This document shows, piece after piece, positions 22,281 to 30,584 of a stretch of DNA of 34,057 nucleotides. The stretch spans positions 1-34,057 of the IMG/VR virus record IMGVR_UViG_3300033571_005476. One strand, written 5' to 3'. This DNA comes from a virus. Numbering within the stretch: the stretch's first letter is position 1; each line of letters starts with the position of its first letter. The notes beneath the pieces are model-generated. The model did no database searches, was not told the DNA's origin, and worked only from the letters and a program-made list of their open reading frames with translations. Both the position numbers and the translations under genes were made by a program.

Positions 22281-23303
22281 ATGGCAATTAGTTACAATTC
22301 AGTAGATTACAGAGGAAAGGCGGCTGAACCAATCATTGAAGAATTATTATTTGAGAATGCGACTATCGCAAAATCATTAGTAACATTAGAAGAAGATGTT
22401 AAAGCGGAAACAATATTCACAGAGGCAACGGCATCAGCAACTTTACAAGCTTACACGTCAGGAGTTCCAACATCAGCAGGTTCATTAACTGCGTTTGATA
22501 AGTCTTTAACACCTACAAAAGTACAATTCTATCAAGAGTTTGATCCTAATAACTTGCGTTTTTCTCGTTTCAAAAGAGATATTAAACCAGGTGCATGGGA
22601 AATTATGTCAAGTGAATTTGAACAACTTGTTATTGGTGGATTATACGCTAAACAAATTTCAAACGCTTTGGAAAGTGAATTTTGGAATGGAGCGACAGCA
22701 GCTACAAAAACAGCGGTTGCAGCTTTAACAGCAGGAACAGCAAACACTTCGGTAGGTGCAGCAGAAAAAACAAAAGTAGCAGCTTTAACTTCAAGTCAAA
22801 TTGATGGTATCGTTGTTAAAATGATTTATAATGATAGTAACCCTTCAGCAACTGCAGGAGTAGGAACTAGAATTAAAGTAGCGGGAACTACATTATCATC
22901 TTCTAACGTAAAAGCTGAATTTGACAAAGTGTATGCAGCTATTCCAGCGGTTGCTTTGAACGGTACTGAAATCCCAGTTATCTACGCACCTAAGGCGGTT
23001 AAACAAATGATCGTTACTGCAAATAACGTTACAACAGATTACACTAAACCATTTGACGTAGACGCTACTTATGAAAACATTTTCTTCAATGGTTTAAAAG
23101 TTGAATTTGTACCAACACCAGACAACGTTCTAATTTGCGCTTTAAAATCTCATTTGATTTGGGCAACAGATTTAGCATCAGATGTTAACGTTATGCAAAT
23201 GGATAAAATCGCTTTAAATAGAGAAGATATGTTCTTAAAAAATAACATGACATTAGCTGCACACGTTGTTAATCAAAAATTCAACGTTCTTTATGTAGGA
23301 TAG
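22281..23303 (+). CDS. Major capsid protein, HK97-fold, 340 aa
   Basis: The size, the position between scaffold candidate and tail tube, and the sequence fit an HK97-like shell protein. Visible parts are an N-terminal acidic region, an E-loop region (QFYQEFDPNNLRFSRFKRDI), the spine-helix area and an A-domain (IPVIYAPKAVKQMIV, then FNGLKVEFVPTPDNVLICA). The C-terminus ends in strands (HVVNQKFNVLYVG). The codon choice is richer in G and C than neighbouring genes, as in strongly expressed genes. It is followed at once by a terminator, giving a short and abundant message. Confidence 0.85.
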   Translation: MAISYNSVDYRGKAAEPIIEELLFENATIAKSLVTLEEDVKAETIFTEATASATLQAYTSGVPTSAGSLTAFDKSLTPTKVQFYQEFDPNNLRFSRFKRDIKPGAWEIMSSEFEQLVIGGLYAKQISNALESEFWNGATAATKTAVAALTAGTANTSVGAAEKTKVAALTSSQIDGIVVKMIYNDSNPSATAGVGTRIKVAGTTLSSSNVKAEFDKVYAAIPAVALNGTEIPVIYAPKAVKQMIVTANNVTTDYTKPFDVDATYENIFFNGLKVEFVPTPDNVLICALKSHLIWATDLASDVNVMQMDKIALNREDMFLKNNMTLAAHVVNQKFNVLYVG

Positions 23304-23326
23304 GAATTAAATTAAATTAATAATCT

Positions 23327-23360
23327 AAGGGGGTGGTGAGAAATACGCTACCCCTTTTTT
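23327..23360 (+). terminator. Intrinsic terminator after the capsid gene
   Basis: Arms 23327-23338 and 23346-23356 pair with one bulged G, enclosing AGAAATA, with T residues through 23360. It ends transcription after the capsid gene, at least partly. Confidence 0.85.
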
Positions 23361-23381
23361 CATAAAAAAAATATAGACAGG

Positions 23382-23930
23382 ATGGCATGTACAATAGCAG
23401 CAGGAAGAATAGAACAATGTAAAGACTCGGTAAGTGGGTTAAAAGCAATATACTTTATCAATTACCAAATTGAAAAAAGTCACGTAACTTATGATGTTAC
23501 AAATACAGATTTAATCACGGCGGTTACGAATGTAGATAGTTTGTATAAATACGAGTTAAAATCTACAGAAAATACTTTTGAACAAACAATAAATAGTGAT
23601 AGAAATAACGGAACTACTTATTTCACACAAACTTTGAATGTTAAGTTGAAAAAACAAGACATTGCAACGTCAAAAAATGTGAAATTATTAGCTTATGGAC
23701 GTCCTCACATAGTAGTTCAAACTAATTCAGGTCAATTTTTCTTAATGGGTTTAAATCATGGAGCAGACGTTACAGCAGGAGCGCTTTCAAGTGGGGGGGC
23801 AATGGCTGATTTTAACGGTTATTCTTTGACATTTGAAGCTATGGAGGAATGTTACGCAAACTTCCTAAACGCAGCGACTGAAAGTGCAATGGTTGCTTTG
23901 TTTACATCAGCTACTTTAGTAGTAGGATAG
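23382..23930 (+). CDS. Major tail tube protein, 182 aa
   Basis: Beta-rich and of the right length for a siphophage tail tube. The start AAGRIEQCKDSVSGLKAIYF and the later FFLMGLNHGADVTAG and MADFNGYSLTFEAMEECYAN match a pattern I know from Bacteroidota phage tail tube proteins (GR-x-EPCKDSVGGLKAIYFI and GLDHGADLTAG). It lies between two terminators (23327-23360 and 23949-23980). No promoter was recognised in the 21-base leader after the first, so expression must rely on read-through or an unidentified late promoter. Confidence 0.75.
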   Translation: MACTIAAGRIEQCKDSVSGLKAIYFINYQIEKSHVTYDVTNTDLITAVTNVDSLYKYELKSTENTFEQTINSDRNNGTTYFTQTLNVKLKKQDIATSKNVKLLAYGRPHIVVQTNSGQFFLMGLNHGADVTAGALSSGGAMADFNGYSLTFEAMEECYANFLNAATESAMVALFTSATLVVG

Positions 23931-23948
23931 TAATAAATAATTAATATT

Positions 23949-23980
23949 AAGGCTCTGCAGAAATGTAGAGCTTTTTTTTT
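23949..23980 (+). terminator. Intrinsic terminator after the tail tube gene
   Basis: GCTCTGC (23952-23958) pairs with GTAGAGC (23965-23971), extended outward by A/T pairs; the loop is AGAAAT and nine T residues follow (23972-23980). It isolates the tail tube gene from the portal region. Confidence 0.9.
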
Positions 23981-24014
23981 GAATACAAATTTTGAAATAA
24001 TACGTTAAATTGAT

Positions 24015-24434
24015 ATGATTATATTGACAACTGAAACAACGGAGCAAACGTTTAATTTTATTCCAAGAAATAAGGATATAGATTTTGACGTTTTCCCTGT
24101 TAGAGATGAGCAAAGTAATGAAATTGTAAATGTTATTGTGAATAATTCAGCAGGAACGAGCTACAACAAGCTATCAATAACAGATGAACAAACTAATATA
24201 ACTACTGAACTAAATATAATTAGTAGCTATGCAGGCGAATACTATCATACAATAACGAGTGAATTTAATTTAATTGAAGGACATTTTTATATGATACGAG
24301 TTTACAGAGATAGTACAACGCAAACACGTTTTTTAGGTAAAGTTTTTTGCACTGATCAAAGTTTACCTTATACAATTACAGACGGAGTTTATAATCAAAC
24401 AACAAGTGAAAACGATTTTATAATATATGAGTAA
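24015..24434 (+). CDS. Putative virion protein, 139 aa
   Basis: A beta-sandwich-like sequence (TEQTFNFIPRNKDIDFDVF at the start, then YYHTITSEFNLIEGHFYMIRVY) of the kind seen in small head or neck accessory proteins. It begins 34 bases after the terminator, preceded by TACGTTAA, a sequence also present before 26685, so a late promoter may lie here. Its end overlaps the portal gene by eight bases. Confidence 0.5.
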   Translation: MIILTTETTEQTFNFIPRNKDIDFDVFPVRDEQSNEIVNVIVNNSAGTSYNKLSITDEQTNITTELNIISSYAGEYYHTITSEFNLIEGHFYMIRVYRDSTTQTRFLGKVFCTDQSLPYTITDGVYNQTTSENDFIIYE

Positions 24435-26148
24435 TATAAAGCAAACGCAAGTTATTGAGTTAAGTCAATATACTACGCCCGTAATTACAGAACAACGTAA
24501 TGAGGGTTGGGTTGATTTTGGAAAAAAGAATGATTACTATCAATTTCTTATAGATAGATTTCAAAATTCAGCTACAAATAACGCAGTAATAAATAACATT
24601 TGTAAATTGATCTACGGACGTGGAATTACAGCCTTAGATGCAAATAAAAAACCAACAGATTACGCTAACTTTTTAAGTTTAGTTTCAAGTGATGATATTA
24701 AAAGAATAATTAGCGACACTAAAATGTTAGGTCAAAGTGCTATTCAAGTTCATTACAACAAAAAAAGAGAGGTTGTTAAATTTATGCACTTGCCTGTTAA
24801 TTTAATTCGTTCAGAAAAGTGCAATGAAGATGGTGAAATATTAGGTTACTACTACTCAGACAATTGGCAAAAAACAAGAGAGTATAAGCCTATTAGATAC
24901 GATGCTTTTGGTACTTCCAATAGTGAGGTTGAAATTCTTATGATACAGCCCTATTCAGCAGGAATGAAATACTATTCTTATGTTGACTATCAAGGTGCTT
25001 TAGATTATTGTATGTTGGAGGAAAAAGTAAGCGAATACCTTATAAATGAGGTTAGTAACTCCTTTGCACCTACGAGTATAATCAACTTTAATAATGGGCA
25101 AACAAGTAGTTCAGAACAAAAAAGACAAATTAGCGAGGACGTAATTAATAAGTTAACAGGTTCAACAGGTAAGAAAGTAATAATTTCATTTAACGATAAT
25201 CCCGAAGCGAAAACAACTATTGACACTATACAACTTCAAAAGGCAGCGGACCAATATCAGTATTTATCAGAAGAAAGTAGAAATAAAATTTTAGTAGGTC
25301 ACAATGTAACTTCACCGTTACTTTTTGGTATAGCAACTTCAACAGGTTTTAGTTCGAATGCAGATGAATTAAAAAATAGCGCAATTCTATTTGACAACAT
25401 GGTTATACGTCCTTTTCAAGAGTTAATAATTGAAGCCTTTGATAAAATTTTAGCGGTTAACGGAATTTCTTTAAAATTATACTTTAAAAAATTAAATATT
25501 TTAGATGCAGACGGAGAAATTACAAACCAACAACCTGTAGTTGAAGAAACAAAATTGAGTTCAGATGTATTCGACTTTGAAAGTTTAGGAGAAGAAATAA
25601 ACGACGATTGGCTTTTAGTTGATAGTCGCAAAGTTGATTATGATTTGGAAGATGAATTAGATTTAGAAATTGAAAATTTAACTCCTAAAAAATCATTTTT
25701 AGCTAAGTTAGTAAGTACAGGAACGGCAAGGGGTAACGCAAAAAGTGAACAAGACGGTAAAATATTTAAAACACGTTATCGTTATGCAGGTAAAAACCAA
25801 GATAGTACAAGAGATTTTTGCAATAAAATGACCTCACAAAATAAGGTATATCGTAAAGAGGACATAATTGCAATGGGTTCGCAAGTTGTGAATAAAGGTT
25901 GGGGGCCTGAAGGTGCTGATACCTATTCGATTTGGTTATATAAAGGCGGTGGGTCTTGTGGCCATTACTGGGTTCGTGAAACTTATTTGAAAAAATCAGA
26001 CGTAAATTCTCCATTAGCTAAAAAATATACTGCTTCTGAAAGTCGTAAAATGGGAGAAATTGCACCCGTAAATGATTCAAGAGTTTATCAAAAACCTATA
26101 GATATGCCTTATAACGGATTTTTACCAACAAATAAACGCTTTAAATAA
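24427..26148 (+). CDS. Portal protein fused to a minor-head-like C-terminal domain, 573 aa
   Basis: Residues 1-380 have features of HK97/SPP1-like portals: PVNLIRSEK, VDYQGALDYCMLEEKVSEYL, GHNVTSPLLFGI and the long helix ILFDNMVIRPFQELIIEAF. An acidic linker (about 380-420) leads to a second domain, FKTRYRYAG (447-455), DSTRDFCNKM (459-468), YRKEDI (475-480) and CGHYWVRETY (511-520). That part resembles the C-terminus of Mu gpF/SPP1 gp7-like minor head proteins, with Cys465, Cys511 and His513 as possible metal ligands. The fusion would put the minor head protein at the portal. The portal normally follows terminase; here it comes after the capsid and tail tube genes. Confidence 0.75.
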   Translation: MSNIKQTQVIELSQYTTPVITEQRNEGWVDFGKKNDYYQFLIDRFQNSATNNAVINNICKLIYGRGITALDANKKPTDYANFLSLVSSDDIKRIISDTKMLGQSAIQVHYNKKREVVKFMHLPVNLIRSEKCNEDGEILGYYYSDNWQKTREYKPIRYDAFGTSNSEVEILMIQPYSAGMKYYSYVDYQGALDYCMLEEKVSEYLINEVSNSFAPTSIINFNNGQTSSSEQKRQISEDVINKLTGSTGKKVIISFNDNPEAKTTIDTIQLQKAADQYQYLSEESRNKILVGHNVTSPLLFGIATSTGFSSNADELKNSAILFDNMVIRPFQELIIEAFDKILAVNGISLKLYFKKLNILDADGEITNQQPVVEETKLSSDVFDFESLGEEINDDWLLVDSRKVDYDLEDELDLEIENLTPKKSFLAKLVSTGTARGNAKSEQDGKIFKTRYRYAGKNQDSTRDFCNKMTSQNKVYRKEDIIAMGSQVVNKGWGPEGADTYSIWLYKGGGSCGHYWVRETYLKKSDVNSPLAKKYTASESRKMGEIAPVNDSRVYQKPIDMPYNGFLPTNKRFK

Positions 26149-26651
26149 TGGCAAAAGTATTATTAATATCAAACAAAGACCTTGTTAAATTCACCGCTTT
26201 AAATGGTAATATTGATCCTGATAAGGTGATGCACTTCATACAAATTTCTCAGGATATTTATTTGCAACAATATTTAGGTAGTAAACTATTGACAAAGTTA
26301 CTTACAGATACGGCAAACGGAACGTTAACAACGGATTACAGTAACTTAATTGATATTTACTTAAAACCTATGCTAATTCACTTTACAGCGGTTGAAATGT
26401 ACCCTTTCATAGCTTATTCAATATCAAATAAAGGAGTGTATAAACACAGTGCAGAAAATAGCGAGGTTGTTAGTAAGAATGAGGTTGACTACTTAGTTGA
26501 AAAGGAACGAGTAATTGCAGAAAATTACGCTCAAAGGTTTTTAAATTACATGAAATATAACCATCCTTTATTTCCTGAGTACTACGATGTTTATAACGAA
26601 GATATAGCGCCAAAATTTAAGACTGACTTAACAAGCTGGTACCTCGATTAA
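26148..26651 (+). CDS. Head-tail connector, DUF6712-like, 167 aa
   Basis: A helical protein with VMHFIQISQDIYLQQYLGSKLL (27-48) and a C-terminal helix pair (YAQRFLNYMKYNHPLFPEYY) like the connector proteins of Bacteroidota phages, which resemble HK97 gp6. It starts on the last base of the portal gene and probably forms the ring below the portal. A 33-base gap without a clear signal follows. Confidence 0.6.
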   Translation: MAKVLLISNKDLVKFTALNGNIDPDKVMHFIQISQDIYLQQYLGSKLLTKLLTDTANGTLTTDYSNLIDIYLKPMLIHFTAVEMYPFIAYSISNKGVYKHSAENSEVVSKNEVDYLVEKERVIAENYAQRFLNYMKYNHPLFPEYYDVYNEDIAPKFKTDLTSWYLD

Positions 26652-26684
26652 ATACAATAATTAAATAAATACGTTAATAAAATA

Positions 26685-27134
26685 ATGGCTTTAGAAAAAA
26701 AGATATCAGAACTTACTCCAAGATTAGGCGCTATTAAAGCAACTGATTTAATGGTTATATCGGAACAATTAGAGAGCGGCTATGAAACTAAAAGTGTAAC
26801 AGGATTACAAATTAAACCTTATAAAACTTATTTAGCTAATATAAGTCAAACGAGTTCAAGTGCGCCAACTGTTAACTATAGTTATTCCGAGTTAACTTCA
26901 ACAATTACATGGGCGTATATAAGCACAGGATTATATGAAGCTACTTTAAGCACTAATGAACTAACAACAAACAAAACATTTTTACAAATATCTTTAGGTG
27001 GTGGAACTGTTGGGTTTTATACAGTTTTTAGAACAACAACTTCAAAATTTAGGGTTAGTACTTATAATAGTTCAGGAGTAGTTGCAGATGGATTACTAAA
27101 TGATAGTTCAATTGAAATAAAAATAATTAAATAA
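26685..27134 (+). CDS. Fibre-like protein, short paralogue, 149 aa
   Basis: The first 45 residues (MALEKKISELTPRLGAIKAT, then KSVTGLQI) align with the start of the next gene (KKISELTPKGSALANTDLL, then KSVTGAQV), so both share an anchor domain. The rest is a compact beta-sandwich with GGGTVGFYTVF. It may be a second fibre, a truncated paralogue, or a head-tail decoration. The stop overlaps the next ATG. The leader contains TACGTTAA 15 bases before the ATG. Confidence 0.6.
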   Translation: MALEKKISELTPRLGAIKATDLMVISEQLESGYETKSVTGLQIKPYKTYLANISQTSSSAPTVNYSYSELTSTITWAYISTGLYEATLSTNELTTNKTFLQISLGGGTVGFYTVFRTTTSKFRVSTYNSSGVVADGLLNDSSIEIKIIK

Positions 27135-28735
27135 TGGCTATAGTTAAAAAAATATCGGAGTTAACTCCCAAAGGTTCAGCGCTTGCTAATACCGATTTAT
27201 TAATAGTTGGTGTTGACAATGGTACTGATTACGATTTAAAAAGCGTTACAGGTGCGCAAGTATTAGGTAATGTAGTTAGTCAAACGATTACGGATGGGGT
27301 TACTACAAAAGCACCTTCTGAAAATGTTGTTTTTGACGCTTTGGCTTTGAAAGCTAATAATACAGATTTAAATGGGTATGTTAAAACAACAACAAACCAA
27401 ACAATAGCAGGTGAAAAAACATTTACTTCAAATACTGTTCATGATTTAGCTTTAAAAATTAAACATGGTACAGGTTCTTCATCTATTGGTTATACAGGTA
27501 TAGGAGCGAACGTTAATCAATTAATTGTAGGAGTAACTGGAGCAACGCAAACTTTAACATTTCCAAATATAGCTAATTACATTTATACTTTTCCAAGTGC
27601 AACAGGAACATTAGCATTAACAAGTGATTTGACAAATCAAGTGCCTTATACAGGAGCAACACAAAATGTTGATTTAGGTGAATTTGAGTTAAAAGCAGGT
27701 CAATTAAGTTTAGATATTACTCCAACAGGCACTGCTGCAGTAGGTACTACACGCTGGAACGATGCTTTAGGAAGTTCAGAAACTACATTAAAAGGGGGGT
27801 CAGTTGTTATTAAAAACGGTGTTGACTTAGTAGCAAGAGTAGTAAACAAAGTTACTCCAAACACTACATTGACAAAGGCTAATTACCAAGTTGTTAAAGT
27901 TAGCGGAGCGCAAGGTCAAAGATTAGCGGTTAACTTAGCACAAGCGAATAATGACAATAATTCTGCTGATACCTTAGGAATAGTTTGTGAAACTATTTTA
28001 ACAAACCAAGAAGGATTTATCATTACAGTAGGTCAATTAGAAAATGTTAACACAACTGGAAGTTTACAAGGTGAAACTTGGGTAGATGGTGACGTATTGT
28101 ACTTAAGTCCGACAACAGCAGGAAAAATAACTAATATTAAGCCAACAGGAGCAACGGGTCATATAGTTATATTAGGTTATGTTGAGTATGCTCATGCGGT
28201 TAACGGTAAGATTTATGTTAAGATCATGAACGGTTGGGAGTTAGACGAACTTCACAATGTTTCAATTTCAAATCCATTAGATAAACAACTATTATCTTAC
28301 GAAAATTCAACTTCTTTATGGAAAAATAAAAGCGTTACAACTGCAGATATTGCAGATTCAACAAATAAACGCTATGTAACGGATGCCAATTTAACAGTAA
28401 TAGGCAACACAAGCGGAACGAATACTGGTGACCAAGACCTTTCAAGTTACCAACCTTATACAACCGCAACAACTGGAAGTGTTATTTCATTTGTAGTTCC
28501 GCAAGTCTATAATTCTGTAGCAAGTCCTTCATCTTCAAATATTACCGATAGTTTGACTAATGCTAAAATTGGAATAGTTCAGAAAATATACCACAATCAT
28601 ACGGTTGCACCTACTTTCCCTGCTGGATGGGTTAAAATGGGAACGGCTACTTATACGACATCTACATTAAATGTAATATTTGCGGAATGGGTAAGCTCTA
28701 CAAGAGTTGAATATTGGATAACTAAACCTTCATAA
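27134..28735 (+). CDS. Tail fibre protein, 533 aa
   Basis: It shares the N-terminal KKISELTP anchor with the preceding gene. It then shows fibre hallmarks: TTNQTIAGEKTFTSN (about 87-101), repeated GTL/TGA-type loops, IGNTSGTNTGDQDLSSY (about 427-443) and a C-terminal beta domain. This Gly/Thr/Asn-rich composition suits a trimeric fibre. No chaperone domain or enzyme motif was seen at the C-terminus. It probably supplies host recognition with the next gene. Confidence 0.75.
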   Translation: MAIVKKISELTPKGSALANTDLLIVGVDNGTDYDLKSVTGAQVLGNVVSQTITDGVTTKAPSENVVFDALALKANNTDLNGYVKTTTNQTIAGEKTFTSNTVHDLALKIKHGTGSSSIGYTGIGANVNQLIVGVTGATQTLTFPNIANYIYTFPSATGTLALTSDLTNQVPYTGATQNVDLGEFELKAGQLSLDITPTGTAAVGTTRWNDALGSSETTLKGGSVVIKNGVDLVARVVNKVTPNTTLTKANYQVVKVSGAQGQRLAVNLAQANNDNNSADTLGIVCETILTNQEGFIITVGQLENVNTTGSLQGETWVDGDVLYLSPTTAGKITNIKPTGATGHIVILGYVEYAHAVNGKIYVKIMNGWELDELHNVSISNPLDKQLLSYENSTSLWKNKSVTTADIADSTNKRYVTDANLTVIGNTSGTNTGDQDLSSYQPYTTATTGSVISFVVPQVYNSVASPSSSNITDSLTNAKIGIVQKIYHNHTVAPTFPAGWVKMGTATYTTSTLNVIFAEWVSSTRVEYWITKPS

Positions 28736-28736
28736 A

Positions 28737-29534
28737 ATGAGTAGATATTATAGAAGTTTTTTAGTGGAAAGTGGCTCAAGTTACACATCACGTACAACAT
28801 CTTTTGCAAGTGCAACAGGAATTACTGATACAACTATTTTAAATGCTTTAAACACATTTGATTTAGGGTTAATTAGTAATGGACTTGACACTAAAATGAA
28901 AGCATTATATCCTTTTGTGGGGGGTACTGCAACTACTCATAAGTATAATTTTATGGATGCAAGAGATTTAGATGTTGCGTATAGATTACAATTCAATGGA
29001 GGCTGGACGCATTCTTCAACAGGAGCATTGCCAAATGGAACAAATACTTATGCAGATACTTATTTAATCCCTAACATTTTAACTCAAAATTCAAATCATA
29101 TATCTTACTATTCAAGAACAAGTGCTGCAAGTACGGGTCATGATTTCGGAGCTTTAGGTGTATCATTGAATGAAAGATTTGAAATGTTAATTAGATACAT
29201 CGACAACAATGCTTATACCACTCTAATGTCAACGCTTCAAGTGGGGGTGCCTGTAACTGATGGCATGGCGTTTTGGATTTCTTCAAGGAATAATAGTACA
29301 CAAGTAGCTCATTTTAGGAATAATTTAAAAATAGCGACAACTTCTCAAAATAGTGTATCGCCAAGTGATTTCACAATGCCTTGTTATATAGGAGCAAGCA
29401 ATCGTCCGACACCTTCTTATAGTGCTAAAGAATGCGCTATGTGTACCGTTGGAAATGGCTTATCAGACACAGACGCATCAAATCTATACACATTAGTTCA
29501 AGCATTTCAAACAGCATTAAGCAGACAAGTATGA
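28737..29534 (+). CDS. Putative receptor-binding or fibre-associated protein, 265 aa
   Basis: A soluble beta-rich protein starting one base after the fibre gene stop. The C-terminus (NGLSDTDASNLYTLVQAFQTAL, residues about 239-260) is a motif I associate with concanavalin-like binding modules of Bacteroidota phage tail proteins. The middle has strands like FEMLIRYIDNN and MAFWISSRNNSTQVAHF, as in such lectin-like folds. A role in sugar or capsule recognition is inferred. It overlaps the following small gene by four bases. Confidence 0.6.
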   Translation: MSRYYRSFLVESGSSYTSRTTSFASATGITDTTILNALNTFDLGLISNGLDTKMKALYPFVGGTATTHKYNFMDARDLDVAYRLQFNGGWTHSSTGALPNGTNTYADTYLIPNILTQNSNHISYYSRTSAASTGHDFGALGVSLNERFEMLIRYIDNNAYTTLMSTLQVGVPVTDGMAFWISSRNNSTQVAHFRNNLKIATTSQNSVSPSDFTMPCYIGASNRPTPSYSAKECAMCTVGNGLSDTDASNLYTLVQAFQTALSRQV

Positions 29535-29761
29535 TAGCAATTATAACAGAAATTCAAAAAAATATTTTAGTCGGAAAACAATTCGAAACGGATAGTTATT
29601 TCAATCCTATTCAAGACTTAAATAAAAACTGGGTAATATCAGAAATTGAGTATTACCATTGTTTAGGCTTGTGGTATTTAGATGAGTTAAATAGTGAATT
29701 ACAATTCATTAAAGACTTGGTTTTAAGTGAATATTACCCAAAAATAAATGAAATAATCTAA
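29531..29761 (+). CDS. Hypothetical protein, 76 aa
   Basis: The start is taken as ATG 29531 in an ATGA overlap. The frame is open further upstream to 29432, but that extension copies the upstream gene's frame shadow. The product (IITEIQKNILVGKQFETDSY, then ELQFIKDLVLSEYYPKINEI) resembles small conserved proteins placed between fibre and lysis genes in Bacteroidota phages. Function unknown. The stop shares one base with the next start. Confidence 0.65.
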   Translation: MIAIITEIQKNILVGKQFETDSYFNPIQDLNKNWVISEIEYYHCLGLWYLDELNSELQFIKDLVLSEYYPKINEII

Positions 29762-30372
29762 TGAATAACATAAAATCAATTCTAACCGAATTAAGAAAAA
29801 TGAAAAGTATAGCTCTAATCCTTCTATTTGTGGGGTTAGTGCTTTATTCTTATCAACCTTTAATAACTAAGGTAGTTGAAAAGAAAATTGAAAAAGACCC
29901 CGTAAAAGAAGACATAAATAACAATGTTTTAATTCAGCAAATGTTAAATGATTTGATGATTAAATATAAAGCTGATCGAGCTTATATTTTTCAATTTTCA
30001 AATAATGTAATGTACTACGATGGAACTCACAGAAATCATACATCGATGTCATTTGAAGTATGCACAAATGGTGTGAGTTATGAATCTAAAAACTTGCAAA
30101 AATTACCCGTTAGTTTATTTCCAGTATTTTTACAGGAGATTATGCTCGATAAATGTAGATATACTGATATAGATAGTTTACAGGAAACATCAACACGAAT
30201 TTCATTGAAGAAACAAGGTATTAAAAGTGTGGTTATTGCTCCATATTTTAAAGAAGGTCATTTTGTTGCGTACATAGGTTTAGATTATGTTAAGCAAAAC
30301 AATTTTTTAGATTTTAATTATTACGACTTTAAATCAAAAACTAATGAAATAGGTAATATACTTTGTCAATAA
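29761..30372 (+). CDS. Membrane-anchored GAF-like protein, 203 aa
   Basis: Residues 16-33 (SIALILLFVGLVLYSYQP) are one membrane segment after a short basic N-terminus; a linker of Lys and Glu follows. From about 60 on, the sequence looks like a GAF sensor domain: MIKYKADRAYIFQFSNNVMY (65-84), then TSMSFEVCTNGVSYESKNL, and strands near 155-175 (KSVVIAPYFKEGHFVAYIGL). The anchor orientation is unknown. It is the first gene of the lysis group, before the holin and endolysin, and could time lysis or act as an anti-holin or spanin-like element. No known phage lysis protein of this form comes to mind. Confidence 0.6.
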   Translation: MNNIKSILTELRKMKSIALILLFVGLVLYSYQPLITKVVEKKIEKDPVKEDINNNVLIQQMLNDLMIKYKADRAYIFQFSNNVMYYDGTHRNHTSMSFEVCTNGVSYESKNLQKLPVSLFPVFLQEIMLDKCRYTDIDSLQETSTRISLKKQGIKSVVIAPYFKEGHFVAYIGLDYVKQNNFLDFNYYDFKSKTNEIGNILCQ

Positions 30373-30395
30373 TTACTATATTTAAATAAAAAAAT

Positions 30396-30584
30396 ATGAG
30401 AGAATTAAAAAAAAGATGGAATAGCGAAACTCCGCATTTCTTTAAGAAGATAATAAATTTCGGAATAATAGCTGGAATAGTTGGAAGCGGTTTAATAACA
30501 TTACCCGCTACAGTTACAATAGGCACTATATTAGTAACAGTAGGCGCAACGGCAACTGCAATAGCTAAATTAACCAAGATATGA
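30396..30584 (+). CDS. Holin, 62 aa
   Basis: A small protein with a charged N-terminus (RELKKRWNSETPHFFKK) and two hydrophobic helices (about 20-37, INFGIIAGIVGSGLITL; about 40-58, TVTIGTILVTVGATATAIAK). Two helices joined by a short turn fit a class II holin. Such proteins open the inner membrane so that the endolysin reaches the peptidoglycan. It lies right before the endolysin and overlaps it by four bases. Confidence 0.7.
   Translation: MRELKKRWNSETPHFFKKIINFGIIAGIVGSGLITLPATVTIGTILVTVGATATAIAKLTKI

Noticed and set aside
29432-29530. A longer frame for the small gene at 29531
   Set aside because: The extension is a shadow of the receptor-binding gene; ATG 29531 gives the usual ATGA overlap.
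20460-29534. Diversity-generating retroelement acting on the fibre genes
   Set aside because: No reverse transcriptase gene and no template/variable repeat pair was seen.
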